A stretch of 64,000 bases of DNA from an uncultured Gammaproteobacteria bacterium (GTDB lineage Bacteria; Pseudomonadota; Gammaproteobacteria; Berkiellales; Berkiellaceae), in NCBI GenBank assembly GCA_902826485.1, contig CADEEZ010000006.1, positions 104,540 to 168,539 on the forward strand. The letters are read 5' to 3'. A model generated the notes under the pieces. It was given only the letters and a program-made list of their open reading frames with translations, did no database searches and had not been told where the DNA came from. The position numbers and the translations under genes were made by a program. Positions 47,668 to 56,425 of the stretch are shown here, piece by piece. The number at the start of each line of letters is the position of its first letter. The first letter of the stretch is position 1.

Positions 47668-50121
47668 TTAAAATACGGTACCAAAATTAAAGCTAAATCC
47701 TTTGATTTTATCGCCTTCGTGTTCATTCAAAGGCACAGAGAAGCTAAATACGATTGGCGACAAGGGTGACATCCAAGTTAAAGATAAACCCGCTGAATAA
47801 CGCAAACCTGTTGGATTAGCATCATGATCATAATAAATGAGCCCGCCTTTCGGCGCTTCTTTTGAATGCGTTTTACCGTAGGTATTATAAGCTTGTCCAC
47901 CATCTATAAATATCGCCGTTCTAACCGATTTGGCTTCAGGGACAAAAAACGACGGGATAATTAAAGCCAAGGTGCCATTCACCATTGCATTTCCACCAAA
48001 AGGTTTACCCAAAGAATCTTTAGGCCCTAAGCTGCTTTCACGGTAACCTCTAACAGATTTACCGCCACCAACATAAAAGTTTTTATAGAAAGGTAGGCCA
48101 TTTGTTTTGCCATAACCATCGCCATAACCTGTCGACCCCATTGCGGTAAAGACAAAGCCATTTGAAATATATTTATAATATTGAGCAGAATAAGTTAAAC
48201 GATAATATTGTAAATCTGAACCTGGCACCGTTGCTTGGAGAGACAGACCGTGTCTTAAACCGTTTTCTGGGAAAATATATCTATCGAGGGAATTGTGCAT
48301 AAGAGAAAGCGAAAAGCTAAACTCATCGAAGTTGTCGCCTTCTTCGCTTAAGAAGTCTCTAATTTCTTTTGGAATTCGGTTGCCGACTGTACCTAAACCA
48401 GCAAGTGGGTCGCTTGGCTGAAATCCGGATGCATGAATAGAGGTATTTTGATACCCAAGGCTAAATGACAAACGATTGTACATAGACAAGGGGACGCCAA
48501 AAGTGACATTTCCACCATAAGCATCAGATGAATAATTAGAAATATCCGTCGTTCTGGCTAAATCACTGCGAGAATAATACAAGTTATATCCGCGGCTTAC
48601 CCCATCTAAAGTATAAAAAGGATCGTTATAACTTACATTAAAGGTTTTGTAAGCTTTAGATAAATTTATATTTAGATCAGCACTATTGCCCGTACCCAGT
48701 ACATTTCGATTATTAAAGGTACCATTAATGATAAAACGATCCACATCAGAATACCCTACCCCACCTGAAAGCGAGCCCGAAGCTGCCTCTTCGACGGCGT
48801 AATTCACATCAACATGATCGGGTTTTCCAGGCACAGGATTCGTTTCAACTTGCACATCTGAAAAATAACCGGTTCTGTCTAAAATCTTTTTCGAATCTTC
48901 TACTTTTTTGGTAGAAACCCAGCCACCTTCATGTTGTATTAATTCGCGTCTAATCACAGAATCTTTTGTCTTGGTGTTACCTTTAAAAGTGATCCTACTT
49001 GCATACACCCGTTGCCCAGGCTCAATATAAAATTTAACTTTAACTAACTGGTTGGCTTCATCGAAGTCTAAAATTGGGTTAATTTTAGCAAAGGCGTACC
49101 CTTCTTCACCGTACTTACCTTGTAAACGATTAATCATTTCGGTGACAACCGCACGAGAGTAGACATCCCCTCTTTTTAATATGCTGGTTTTAGCCAATTC
49201 TTTTTCATCAAATAGAGGTTGTCCGGTAAATTCATACCCCCCAATTTTATAAAGATTGCCTTCATTTACGCTGATGGTTAAGTAAATATCTTGAAGATTA
49301 GGAGAAATAGACACTTGCGTTGAAACAATTTGAAAATTTGCATAGCCTCTGTCGACATAATAATTTCTGATTTTCTCGAGATCTTGCAAAAATTGTTGTC
49401 TATTGTATTGATCGTCTTTCGTAAACCATGAAATAGGGTTACGAGTAGACAAAGACATTTGCCTACGAATATCCGAATCTGAAAAAGCCGAATTTCCGAT
49501 AATATTAATCGTCCGAATTCGAGCAACAGAACTTTCTTCTACGATGACTTTTATACTGACCCGATTGCGACTTTCTTCTTTAATTTCTGACGTTATTTTT
49601 GTGCCATACCTACCAAAAGTAAAATAGTAACGTTCCAAATCGGCCTTTAGTCTTTCTAGGGCTGACATATCAAAGGTATTGCCTTCAATCATGCCGTGCC
49701 CTTTTGTCATCGCTTTAAGATTTTCATCTTTTAATTCTTTTGCCCCTTTTATCTCAAACTTACCAATAGCCGGACGTTCAGATAATTTTACAATAAGGGT
49801 ATTGGCCTGTTTATAGACCTGTATATCACTAAAAAACCCTGTTTCATAAAGGGCTTCGATAACCTCTTGGGTTTGTTTGTTAGTCATTTCATCGCCAACA
49901 TGAACAGGCAGATAGTTAAATACCGTGCCCTCTGAAATGCGCTGAAGACCTTCAACTCGAATGTCTTGAATTTTAAATGCCTCAAATGCAAAAGCGGTTT
50001 CAATTGGCAACATAAAGCATGTGGATGCTAGGCCCATTACGCCTAAAGCCATCCCCAAATATTGCCCTTTTCTTCCCTGTTTTTTCACTGTGCGTTTCTC
50101 TGCCCGATCAGTCAACATCAT
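47668..50121 (-). CDS. bamA: outer membrane protein assembly factor BamA
   Basis: Core of the BAM complex, 817 residues. A signal peptide (cleavage near residue 45, AFA) is preceded by an unusually long basic n-region, so the start may be downstream. Five POTRA domains (about 48-440, first FKIQDIRVEGLQRISEGTVFNYLP) and the Omp85 barrel follow, with VRGYRESSLGP (the VRGF/Y loop motif) and terminal GFSFNFGTVF. In most gammaproteobacteria rseP lies immediately upstream; here 8.7 kb intervene. Confidence 0.97.
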   Translation of the reverse strand: MMLTDRAEKRTVKKQGRKGQYLGMALGVMGLASTCFMLPIETAFAFEAFKIQDIRVEGLQRISEGTVFNYLPVHVGDEMTNKQTQEVIEALYETGFFSDIQVYKQANTLIVKLSERPAIGKFEIKGAKELKDENLKAMTKGHGMIEGNTFDMSALERLKADLERYYFTFGRYGTKITSEIKEESRNRVSIKVIVEESSVARIRTINIIGNSAFSDSDIRRQMSLSTRNPISWFTKDDQYNRQQFLQDLEKIRNYYVDRGYANFQIVSTQVSISPNLQDIYLTISVNEGNLYKIGGYEFTGQPLFDEKELAKTSILKRGDVYSRAVVTEMINRLQGKYGEEGYAFAKINPILDFDEANQLVKVKFYIEPGQRVYASRITFKGNTKTKDSVIRRELIQHEGGWVSTKKVEDSKKILDRTGYFSDVQVETNPVPGKPDHVDVNYAVEEAASGSLSGGVGYSDVDRFIINGTFNNRNVLGTGNSADLNINLSKAYKTFNVSYNDPFYTLDGVSRGYNLYYSRSDLARTTDISNYSSDAYGGNVTFGVPLSMYNRLSFSLGYQNTSIHASGFQPSDPLAGLGTVGNRIPKEIRDFLSEEGDNFDEFSFSLSLMHNSLDRYIFPENGLRHGLSLQATVPGSDLQYYRLTYSAQYYKYISNGFVFTAMGSTGYGDGYGKTNGLPFYKNFYVGGGKSVRGYRESSLGPKDSLGKPFGGNAMVNGTLALIIPSFFVPEAKSVRTAIFIDGGQAYNTYGKTHSKEAPKGGLIYYDHDANPTGLRYSAGLSLTWMSPLSPIVFSFSVPLNEHEGDKIKGFSFNFGTVF

Positions 50122-50240
50122 GTTTTGGTTATTCGCCTAAGTTAGTTGATTTTTTTATTTTTTTAGTCCGGCCATACTATCACAGCTATTATTGATCATA
50201 AACCTCAAAATCCCCTCTCTGGCTAAGAGACCTCATTTCC

Positions 50241-50246
50241 TATAAT
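50241..50246 (+). promoter_or_regulatory. candidate -10 box of the universal stress gene
   Basis: A perfect TATAAT lies 39 bases before the start codon. The -35 is unclear (CTGGCT at 50219-50224, 16 bases away). It belongs to the first gene of the accessory island, divergent from bamA. Confidence 0.35.
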
Positions 50247-50284
50247 AATGTAAAGCACGATAAGGAAAAAAGAGGAATAAAGCC

Positions 50285-50959
50285 TTGAAATATAAAAAAG
50301 TTTGCCTGTCTGCTGACCTGAGTCAGTATGCATATTATATTGGTAAAAAAGCTCTCTCTCTCCCATTTACTTATGAAAACTTTGTTGTGTTTCATGTTAT
50401 TGAAGCTCCTGTGGTCTATTCCCATGCCTTTTCAGAATTTAATCAATTGTTAACCACCCTAAAAATTCAAGCGCAAAACAGCATGCAAGCTTATTTAAAC
50501 GCTTTAGGTCTTCCACCAGAATCAGGCATTATCGAAATGGGCACAAGCAAAAATTCTATTATCGATTTTATTAAAAAAAATCAAATAGACTTATTGATTT
50601 TAGGGAGCCATGGTGTAGGTGGTTTTTCTCATTTGATAGGCACAACAGCAAGTTATATCGTAGCAAATTCATCTTGTGATGTTTGGATGATAAATGTTGA
50701 AAAAGCCGATTTAACCCCAGCCGAGTTTGCAAACCCAGCACAAGCCTACCCCAGCGACTTAATAAAAAAAATAACACCCCATTTGGCTTCTGATGCTAAT
50801 AAAGATAGATTTGGAATAAAACAACACCCTGTGTTCAGCGGCTCAGAAAAAGGCGTAAAACAAGACATCAGTCGAGGTCCGCATTTAAGCAATCGACCTA
50901 AAGGCGCACCAACCCAAGGGCAAAGTCGAAAAGATGAAAATAAAGACCCTAAAAAATAA
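50285..50959 (+). CDS. universal stress protein domain with disordered tail
   Basis: 224 residues. UspA-fold domain (about 1-142): KKVCLSADLSQYAYYIGKKAL at the start and nucleotide-binding loop ILGSHGVGGFSHLIGTTASYIV near 107-127. A disordered, basic tail of about 80 residues follows (RGPHLSNRPKGAPTQGQSRKDENKDPKK region), unusual for Usp proteins. Starts with TTG at 50285, supported by AGAGGAA eight bases upstream and the lack of any suitable ATG. Function beyond stress response is open. Confidence 0.82.
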   Translation: MKYKKVCLSADLSQYAYYIGKKALSLPFTYENFVVFHVIEAPVVYSHAFSEFNQLLTTLKIQAQNSMQAYLNALGLPPESGIIEMGTSKNSIIDFIKKNQIDLLILGSHGVGGFSHLIGTTASYIVANSSCDVWMINVEKADLTPAEFANPAQAYPSDLIKKITPHLASDANKDRFGIKQHPVFSGSEKGVKQDISRGPHLSNRPKGAPTQGQSRKDENKDPKK

Positions 50960-51095
50960 TTATTTTATTTAATAACTTTAATCTTGACTGAAATTGTTTC
51001 TTGTCGGTACCATTATTAGTGTCCTTAACCTGTAAAACTTGTTATTTTCAATAATGTTCATAAATTACTCGAGGTAAAACCTCAAGTCGTAACAA

Positions 51096-54000
51096 CTACA
51101 TTTTAGGCGGACTTTTATTTTTTTTAATTTTTGTGTGAATAGGCAACTCCGGTTCATCTTTATGAAACATTAAGAATACAGGCTCTGCAGTTTTTTGATA
51201 TAGCTTTTCTTCTTGCAAGGAAAAAAGTTTTATAATATCTTCATTTTTATTATTTTTCGCAAGATCTAAAGCGGATGCATTTTCTTTATTTAAAATATTT
51301 GTACCTGCGCCTTGCTCTAGCAAAATTTTCACTAATTCGGGTTTATTCATTAATATAGCAAAGTGCAAAGCCGTATTTCCATTTTTTGTAAATTGATAAT
51401 TAATATCAGCGCCCGAATCAAGAAGCGTTTTGATCAAGTCTGGTTGATTATGATTTACAATAGCATACATCAATGGAGACACCTCATTACTGTCAAGCAT
51501 ATTGACATCCGCACCTTGTTTTAACAGCCATGAAATCGCTTCAAAATTAAAAAATTCAAATTGATTTTTTTTTAGCCCAAATAACAGTGGGGTGTCTCCC
51601 GATTGAGATTTTACATTTAAATCAATGTTACGACCACTAAAAGCATCATATAATTCCTTGCTATGATTTTGATTAATTAAAATATGAACGGGCATTAACC
51701 CTTGAGGATTTTGCTGTTCTATATTTGTGGTTTCTTTAACGAGCTCTAACAATAACTTTTGATAAACGGGGGATAGTTTCTCCGTATTTGAATTTAATAA
51801 CTGATTTAAAAGATCGTTATTATTTTTTTTATTAATTATTTTAAGTGTATCAGTTAAATGATGATTTAATAAATATTCCAATATTGGTTCATGTTGTAAA
51901 ATAACGTTATTAGAAAAAACAGCTTCTAAATTAGCTCCGTGTTTAATTAGTATGTCAAAAGAATTGAGATCCTTATTATGCATAGCATTAAATAAAGGGT
52001 TGTTAGAACCCGTCATTACCAATATTTTAGAATCCTCATCTGGGCTAACCCCTTTTTGTAACAACTTTTCTGTAAGATCGTATTTTTTGTCAATAATTGA
52101 ACGTAAAAGAAGTCCTTGACTATCTTTAAAATCATGTTCATTAATTAATATATTTAAAAGATCGTTTTTATTATTTTCATATAACATCATTAATGCATTA
52201 CTTTTTTCTATGACAAAATTGGGCGACTTTGAAATAGCTAGTGCTATGTCACTTTTATTATATTTGATAGCCAAATCTATAGGCGTGTCGTTATTAGTGT
52301 CTTTAGCATTTATATCCAGCAATGGATTGGATAGTATTTTTGCCACATCCAAGATACTATCTGTTAATACGGCAATATGTAATTGTGTAAATTTATTTGG
52401 CGAAATATTCTGAAACTTCTCCACATCTTCTTGTTTTTTAGGTATTTCAGAGTTTTTAAAAAAAGAATAAGTGTCTTTAGAAAAATCTTTTGATTGGTGA
52501 GCTATAATATTAATAGGCATACTGTTCGTATCTAGACCTAAGGCAGCATATTTTAGCTCTTTAATTGTTTTTGCCAATGTAGAAGGTGAGTTAAAAATTG
52601 GAATTTCATAAATTTCATTTGGATCATAAAAATCTAGTCTGCTTTTATTATTAACATATAAGCTTGTCGCATGCTGCCCGCCTCCGATTTCAACTTTGCT
52701 ACCGGGCAACTTTCCTAATATAGATATGTATTCTGTTAGTTGAGATTCATTCAAATGATGGTGGTTAACTTTTAAAAGATCATCAGATAAAAGGCTAAAA
52801 TGTCGATTGACAGATATTTTATCATCAACTCTTCCTATAAGCTCATGTTGTTCAACTCGCGATTTTTGAGTTGGAATTAATATTTGTATTTCTGGATCTA
52901 AATAACTCTGCATCATTATAATCACGTGATCTGTGAATTCTCGAAACAAATTAGCAGGAGAACCATAGTTTTCGGTAATGCCTTCTACTAATTTAGCATT
53001 TTCAAGCTCTTTATATGTACCGTCCCACCTGGAAATCGTTTTCAATATATTAAAAAAATCAGAACGTTTTCCTCTATCAGAATATAATAGCGCTAAATAG
53101 GCCAAGCCATTACAATGACCTCCATCTGGTAAAACATTCGGGTCTTGGTTAGTAAGTTTTAAATAATATTTTAATTTACTTAAAATGTAATCTTGTTCAA
53201 TTCTTACATCTTCTTTTTTTTCTCGTTTAGGATCTAAAGTTGGAGAAATTAAATTTATAAAATTTTGATTATCTTTATTGAGGGCAATTTGCAAAGGATC
53301 TCGGCCGAATATATCAATCGTATCTTTAAATAACTTGGCATGCTCTGATTCTAAAATAGCTTTAATTATATTAATGTTTTTTGACTCTGCTGCATAATGA
53401 ACTGCCGTCCTACCATAACAATCCGCTATAGGGTAATTTATCTTTTGAGATAAAAGATAATTAACTAAATTTTCGTTATTTGATTCAATTGCATTTATCA
53501 GCGCGCTTTTCCCTTGAGAATCTGTTTTGTCTAAATAGGCACCATTTGCAAATAAATATTTTACTACTTCTAAATCCCCTTTAATTAAGGCGATATTCAT
53601 TGCTGTAATAGGGGCTGCTTTATGCATTTTATTAATATCGCAACCTTGTTCAACAAGATAATGGATATAGGGTGCATTGCCTTGATTAACAGCTAACAAG
53701 AGCGGGGTAAACCCTCCACTATTATACTCATTGATTTTATTTTCTTTTTCATCTAAAGAAAACTTTTCAAACGATTCTGGTTTGCTTTGCGAATTTTGCT
53801 CTACTTTATCAATTGAAAATGCTATTAGGACTTTTTCTACATTTCCTCGCATTGCTAAAGCTACAGCTTTATCTGATTTTGCACCCGATACAATTAATTC
53901 TTTAATCTTGGAAATATCAGCCAGGATTACTGCATAGTCAAGCAAAGTAAACCCGTTAATATCTGGAAAATTAACATCTGACCTCTCAAGGATCTTTTCA

Positions 54001-54107
54001 CCCTTTTCAAGCCACCGCTTTTCATTCTCTTGACGCTGTTTATGTATCTCTAGCAAATCCTCCCTCTGTTTAGCTGCGCGCTCTAAATCACTTAATGAAA
54101 AAGTCAT
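51096..54107 (-). CDS. ankyrin-repeat protein with internal papain-like (YopT/C58-like) domain
   Basis: 1003 residues from ATG 54107 (AGAGG six bases upstream; an in-frame TTG at 54113 is less likely). An N-terminal helix (about 5-40) and about seven ankyrin repeats (45-290) precede the shared domain at about 300-560: LPDGGHCNGLAYLALLY (Cys332), GGGQHATSLYVNN (His479) and LDFYDPNE (Asp495). A second ankyrin block (570-960) and a basic tail KIKKNKSPPKM follow. Compared with its two paralogues the domain sits in the middle, not at the front. Effector role is inferred. Confidence 0.82.
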   Translation of the reverse strand: MTFSLSDLERAAKQREDLLEIHKQRQENEKRWLEKGEKILERSDVNFPDINGFTLLDYAVILADISKIKELIVSGAKSDKAVALAMRGNVEKVLIAFSIDKVEQNSQSKPESFEKFSLDEKENKINEYNSGGFTPLLLAVNQGNAPYIHYLVEQGCDINKMHKAAPITAMNIALIKGDLEVVKYLFANGAYLDKTDSQGKSALINAIESNNENLVNYLLSQKINYPIADCYGRTAVHYAAESKNINIIKAILESEHAKLFKDTIDIFGRDPLQIALNKDNQNFINLISPTLDPKREKKEDVRIEQDYILSKLKYYLKLTNQDPNVLPDGGHCNGLAYLALLYSDRGKRSDFFNILKTISRWDGTYKELENAKLVEGITENYGSPANLFREFTDHVIIMMQSYLDPEIQILIPTQKSRVEQHELIGRVDDKISVNRHFSLLSDDLLKVNHHHLNESQLTEYISILGKLPGSKVEIGGGQHATSLYVNNKSRLDFYDPNEIYEIPIFNSPSTLAKTIKELKYAALGLDTNSMPINIIAHQSKDFSKDTYSFFKNSEIPKKQEDVEKFQNISPNKFTQLHIAVLTDSILDVAKILSNPLLDINAKDTNNDTPIDLAIKYNKSDIALAISKSPNFVIEKSNALMMLYENNKNDLLNILINEHDFKDSQGLLLRSIIDKKYDLTEKLLQKGVSPDEDSKILVMTGSNNPLFNAMHNKDLNSFDILIKHGANLEAVFSNNVILQHEPILEYLLNHHLTDTLKIINKKNNNDLLNQLLNSNTEKLSPVYQKLLLELVKETTNIEQQNPQGLMPVHILINQNHSKELYDAFSGRNIDLNVKSQSGDTPLLFGLKKNQFEFFNFEAISWLLKQGADVNMLDSNEVSPLMYAIVNHNQPDLIKTLLDSGADINYQFTKNGNTALHFAILMNKPELVKILLEQGAGTNILNKENASALDLAKNNKNEDIIKLFSLQEEKLYQKTAEPVFLMFHKDEPELPIHTKIKKNKSPPKM

Positions 54108-54244
54108 AATCAACCTCTAAGGTAGAAATCAGCTAAATAACAATCCAATAGACCAAAGGAAAATCATTTAGTTTCAAGAAAATGTCTGCTGTGTAGATCC
54201 TCAGTTCATACTAAGTGTATGTGCAAAAAAAACAGGGAGGCGAA

Positions 54245-54459
54245 ATGCAGGAGAGATTTACCATGAGTGACAAAAAGCTTAAAGTGTTACCTTAAAAAAA
54301 ACTACCTCACCGGAGGGGCATCTGCACTTATTAGTAAAAAGTTGGGCCCTCAAAATGGAGGACATGATAGCAACTTCAAGGATGCTGTTGTGTCATTACT
54401 TCGAGAACACTACGCCTACAAATCACCCCGATCGGGATTTTTTGCCTCAAAAAATTGAA
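54245..54459 (+). pseudogene. ISNCY-type transposase remnant
   Basis: Plus-strand readings MQERFTMSDKKLKVLP (frame from 54245) and, after a frame change, GGASALISKKLGPQNGGHDSNFKDAVVSLLREHYA match in order the N-terminus and the G-x-x-x-LISKxxGxPSN...ALVREHYADFGP region of ISNCY-family transposases. The HTH part between them is missing, and the frame is broken. It is the only sign of an insertion sequence in the window and lies in the middle of the island. No flanking inverted repeats were found. Confidence 0.6.
54427..54443. terminator. palindrome with T-run
   Basis: CCCGATCGGG (54427-54436) followed by ATTTTTTG; within the transposase relic's end. Short stem, so weak as a terminator. Confidence 0.35.
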
Positions 54460-54473
54460 AATAAATTAAAATA

Positions 54474-54492
54474 ACCCCGAACGGGGTGTTTT
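54474..54492. terminator. hairpin at the hipT end
   Basis: ACCCCG and CGGGGT pair around AA, followed on the plus strand by GTTTTAT and on the minus strand by TTATTTTAATTT. It lies just beyond the hipT stop and is a fair rho-independent terminator for hipBST. Confidence 0.55.
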
Positions 54493-54493
54493 A

Positions 54494-55426
54494 TCAAAGA
54501 TCTAATCTTTTAGCCCGCTCATCAAGTAAATCAACATAGGCTTTTTTCATATTTTCAGACAAATAGCTATGGGAAATTAATATTTTCCAATGCGGAATCA
54601 CCTGTTTGAATTCTGTAAGAAGTTTAAACAAGATGGGTTTAGGTAACCCTAATATTTCTTCTGCATAATAATCAATGAGATCCACTCTTTGTAAATGGGT
54701 GTTTAGCCCCCTAATGGGCAAAGCAATTTCTTCTTTCGCTTCAGGAAACAAAATTGAAGTATTCAGCAAACCATAGGTAGGCGATAAAGTAACCACCTTT
54801 TCTCGCGTAATCAAAGAAATTTTTTTCAAATGCATATCTGCATTGCCAATCAAAAAATTAAAGATCGTTAACTTCGCCAATTTAATCATTTCTATTTTTG
54901 GAAAACTGCAAAAATCTTTAACAAGACTAGCTACTTTTTCCATTGAACCATTAAATTTAGTCTCTCGGCTTTGTCCTGAAAGCTGAGCAAAATCTTCTTG
55001 AGCAAAATGTTTATTGTGCTTTATTCTGTCAAAACGTTTAATAAAATAAACAAAGGTACCCTCTTGCGTGTACACTAACCCATGCACAGGCACCTCTAAC
55101 CCAATCATCTTCGCTAAAGACATACTAATGGCTTCATTTTCTGGTCGATCGGGATAAAATTCATTTTGAGGTTTTAAGACATAATGACCATTCGCAGAAA
55201 CAATATCAAAATGCCCTTCTTTCACTTTTAACTGGGCACTTAATTTAGTTTGCACTCCCTGAATAACCATTTCTCCTACTCTGGCAATCGCTTCTGAACG
55301 CAGGCCTTTTTGGCTAAATTCAAGTGGATGTAAGTGCTTCAAGGTAGGTGAAAGCGACTTTAGGCCTCTTACAGAATAGTGCCCAGATTCTGAAATAAGC
55401 TCATAAGTGATCGGGCAATATTTCAT
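54494..55426 (-). CDS. hipT: HipT-like kinase, probably inactive
   Basis: 310 residues, the kinase-core part of HipA as in tripartite HipBST systems, where HipT phosphorylates tryptophanyl-tRNA synthetase. The ATP Lys is in HYVLKP (Lys85) and the catalytic loop is FLIGNADMHLKKISL. Here Asp197 is kept, but the Asn that follows the Lys is Lys202, and the metal-binding Asp of the YDLLNT block is Gly219 (TYGLLNT). The S-x-S autophosphorylation site before GVQxKLS reads VIQ (54-56). Both substitutions are visible in the DNA codons. The fold looks intact but catalysis is doubtful. Start overlaps the hipS stop by one base (TAATG). Confidence 0.88.
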   Translation of the reverse strand: MKYCPITYELISESGHYSVRGLKSLSPTLKHLHPLEFSQKGLRSEAIARVGEMVIQGVQTKLSAQLKVKEGHFDIVSANGHYVLKPQNEFYPDRPENEAISMSLAKMIGLEVPVHGLVYTQEGTFVYFIKRFDRIKHNKHFAQEDFAQLSGQSRETKFNGSMEKVASLVKDFCSFPKIEMIKLAKLTIFNFLIGNADMHLKKISLITREKVVTLSPTYGLLNTSILFPEAKEEIALPIRGLNTHLQRVDLIDYYAEEILGLPKPILFKLLTEFKQVIPHWKILISHSYLSENMKKAYVDLLDERAKRLDL

Positions 55427-55734
55427 TAATTCATCCCTTCAATACTCACAGCACCTACCACGTCTTTGCCAACAACTAATAATTGTCCAAAATAATCGTT
55501 TTTATCTAATTTGTATTTTCTTAACAAAGCTTCTAATAAAGCGCCCTCTGGTAATAATCCTTCAAAAAAAGGGGGGAATTTTTTAAATTCATAATTTTGG
55601 TGGCTAATTGGCATGGTGAGTGAAACAGGCGCACCCTCATAATTTTCTTCGTATGTAAAAAGATATCTTTCTTCTGGCGTTGCTTGTAAATACCCTGCCA
55701 ATATTTTGTTCACAAATACTTTAGCATTCTGCAT
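55426..55734 (-). CDS. hipS: HipS-like antitoxin subunit (HipA N-terminal domain)
   Basis: 102 residues equal to the N-subdomain 1 of HipA as a separate protein: KVFVNKILAGYLQ, YLFTYEENYEGAPVSLTMP, FPPFFEGLLPEG and LGKDV-type ending VVGKDVVGAVSIEG. In the HipBST systems of E. coli O127 and Legionella this protein is the real antitoxin that inhibits HipT. Lies 5 bases after hipB and overlaps hipT. Confidence 0.9.
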   Translation of the reverse strand: MQNAKVFVNKILAGYLQATPEERYLFTYEENYEGAPVSLTMPISHQNYEFKKFPPFFEGLLPEGALLEALLRKYKLDKNDYFGQLLVVGKDVVGAVSIEGMN

Positions 55735-55739
55735 GATTT

Positions 55740-55973
55740 TTACTCGTTAAATTCAGCTTCAAATGGTGTTTCAAGTTTAAATTTAATATTGAGTACGCTT
55801 AAAATTTTTAAAATAGTGTCCAGCTGTACCGTGGATTTACCCTTTTCGATATCAAAAACCACTGTTTTACCCACTCCCGCTAATTCAGCCAGCTCGTGCT
55901 GGTTTAAGCCTGCTTTTTTTCTAAAGTAACGTATGGTTTGACCAATCCTAAAACTTTGAGCCTCTGGGAGCAT
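55740..55973 (-). CDS. hipB: HipB-like XRE-family DNA-binding protein
   Basis: 77-residue Cro/cI helix-turn-helix protein (GQTIRYFRKKAGLNQHELAELAGVGKTVVFDIEKGKSTVQLDTILKILSVL) with a short C-terminal tail. It represses the operon and boosts HipS neutralisation in known HipBST systems. AGGAG precedes the ATG. Three matching palindromes lie in the upstream region (56001-56160). Confidence 0.92.
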   Translation of the reverse strand: MLPEAQSFRIGQTIRYFRKKAGLNQHELAELAGVGKTVVFDIEKGKSTVQLDTILKILSVLNIKFKLETPFEAEFNE

Positions 55974-56000
55974 TTAAACATCTCCTAAAATTCACTATAT

Positions 56001-56016
56001 TACTACTATAGCAGTA
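56001..56016. promoter_or_regulatory. candidate HipB operator O1
   Basis: TACTACTATAGCAGTA, an imperfect dyad of form TACTG-N6-CAGTA, 28 bases before hipB. It overlaps the TATAGT sequence that is the best -10 candidate for the operon, so binding would block transcription. Confidence 0.6.
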
Positions 56017-56070
56017 AAATAATATTTTTTTTATTAGATTTTATAATATTTGGCAGATAATATTAATATT

Positions 56071-56086
56071 TACTGCTTCGGCAGTA
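56071..56086. promoter_or_regulatory. candidate HipB operator O2
   Basis: TACTGCTTCGGCAGTA, a perfect dyad with arms TACTGC/GCAGTA. Its centre lies 70 bases from O1. Confidence 0.6.
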
Positions 56087-56140
56087 TTTTAAAACCTTTT
56101 TATGATTATTTTCTTTAATTTTATTAATAAAAATCAATAT

Positions 56141-56160
56141 TTTACTGTTATATCAGTAAA
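56141..56160. promoter_or_regulatory. candidate HipB operator O3
   Basis: TTTACTGTTATATCAGTAAA, perfect arms TTTACTG/CAGTAAA. Its centre lies 72 bases from O2. The remaining gap sequence to 56344 shows no gene or further repeat. Confidence 0.6.
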
Positions 56161-56344
56161 ATTAACCCAATATTCAAAATTGAGAAGAAAAACTTGAGCC
56201 GATTAGCCTTGTTAATCCGCTCAAAACTTAGACAAGATTCATATTAATCTAACAAAAATGTCTGCATAAATACCCCAATTGCCGTTTGTTTCAACCATTC
56301 ATCTGCAAAATACTTAAGCTCGTCGACATTTTAAAGTTATTTAC

Positions 56345-56372
56345 TTGTCATATTTTTTTAATCCGATAAAGT
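56345..56372 (+). promoter_or_regulatory. candidate promoter of the 166-residue gene
   Basis: TTGTCA (56345-56350), 16-base spacer, TAAAGT (56367-56372), 54 bases before the ATG at 56426. Consensus match only. Confidence 0.35.
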
Positions 56373-56425
56373 GACCCCAATAAACAAATTTAGTTAGTTT
56401 TCATTATTTATATTTAGGAGTTAAC

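Noticed and set aside
51066..51085. CGAGGTAAAACCTC hairpin after the 1003-residue gene
   Set aside because: Five-base stem and no U-run; not a convincing terminator.
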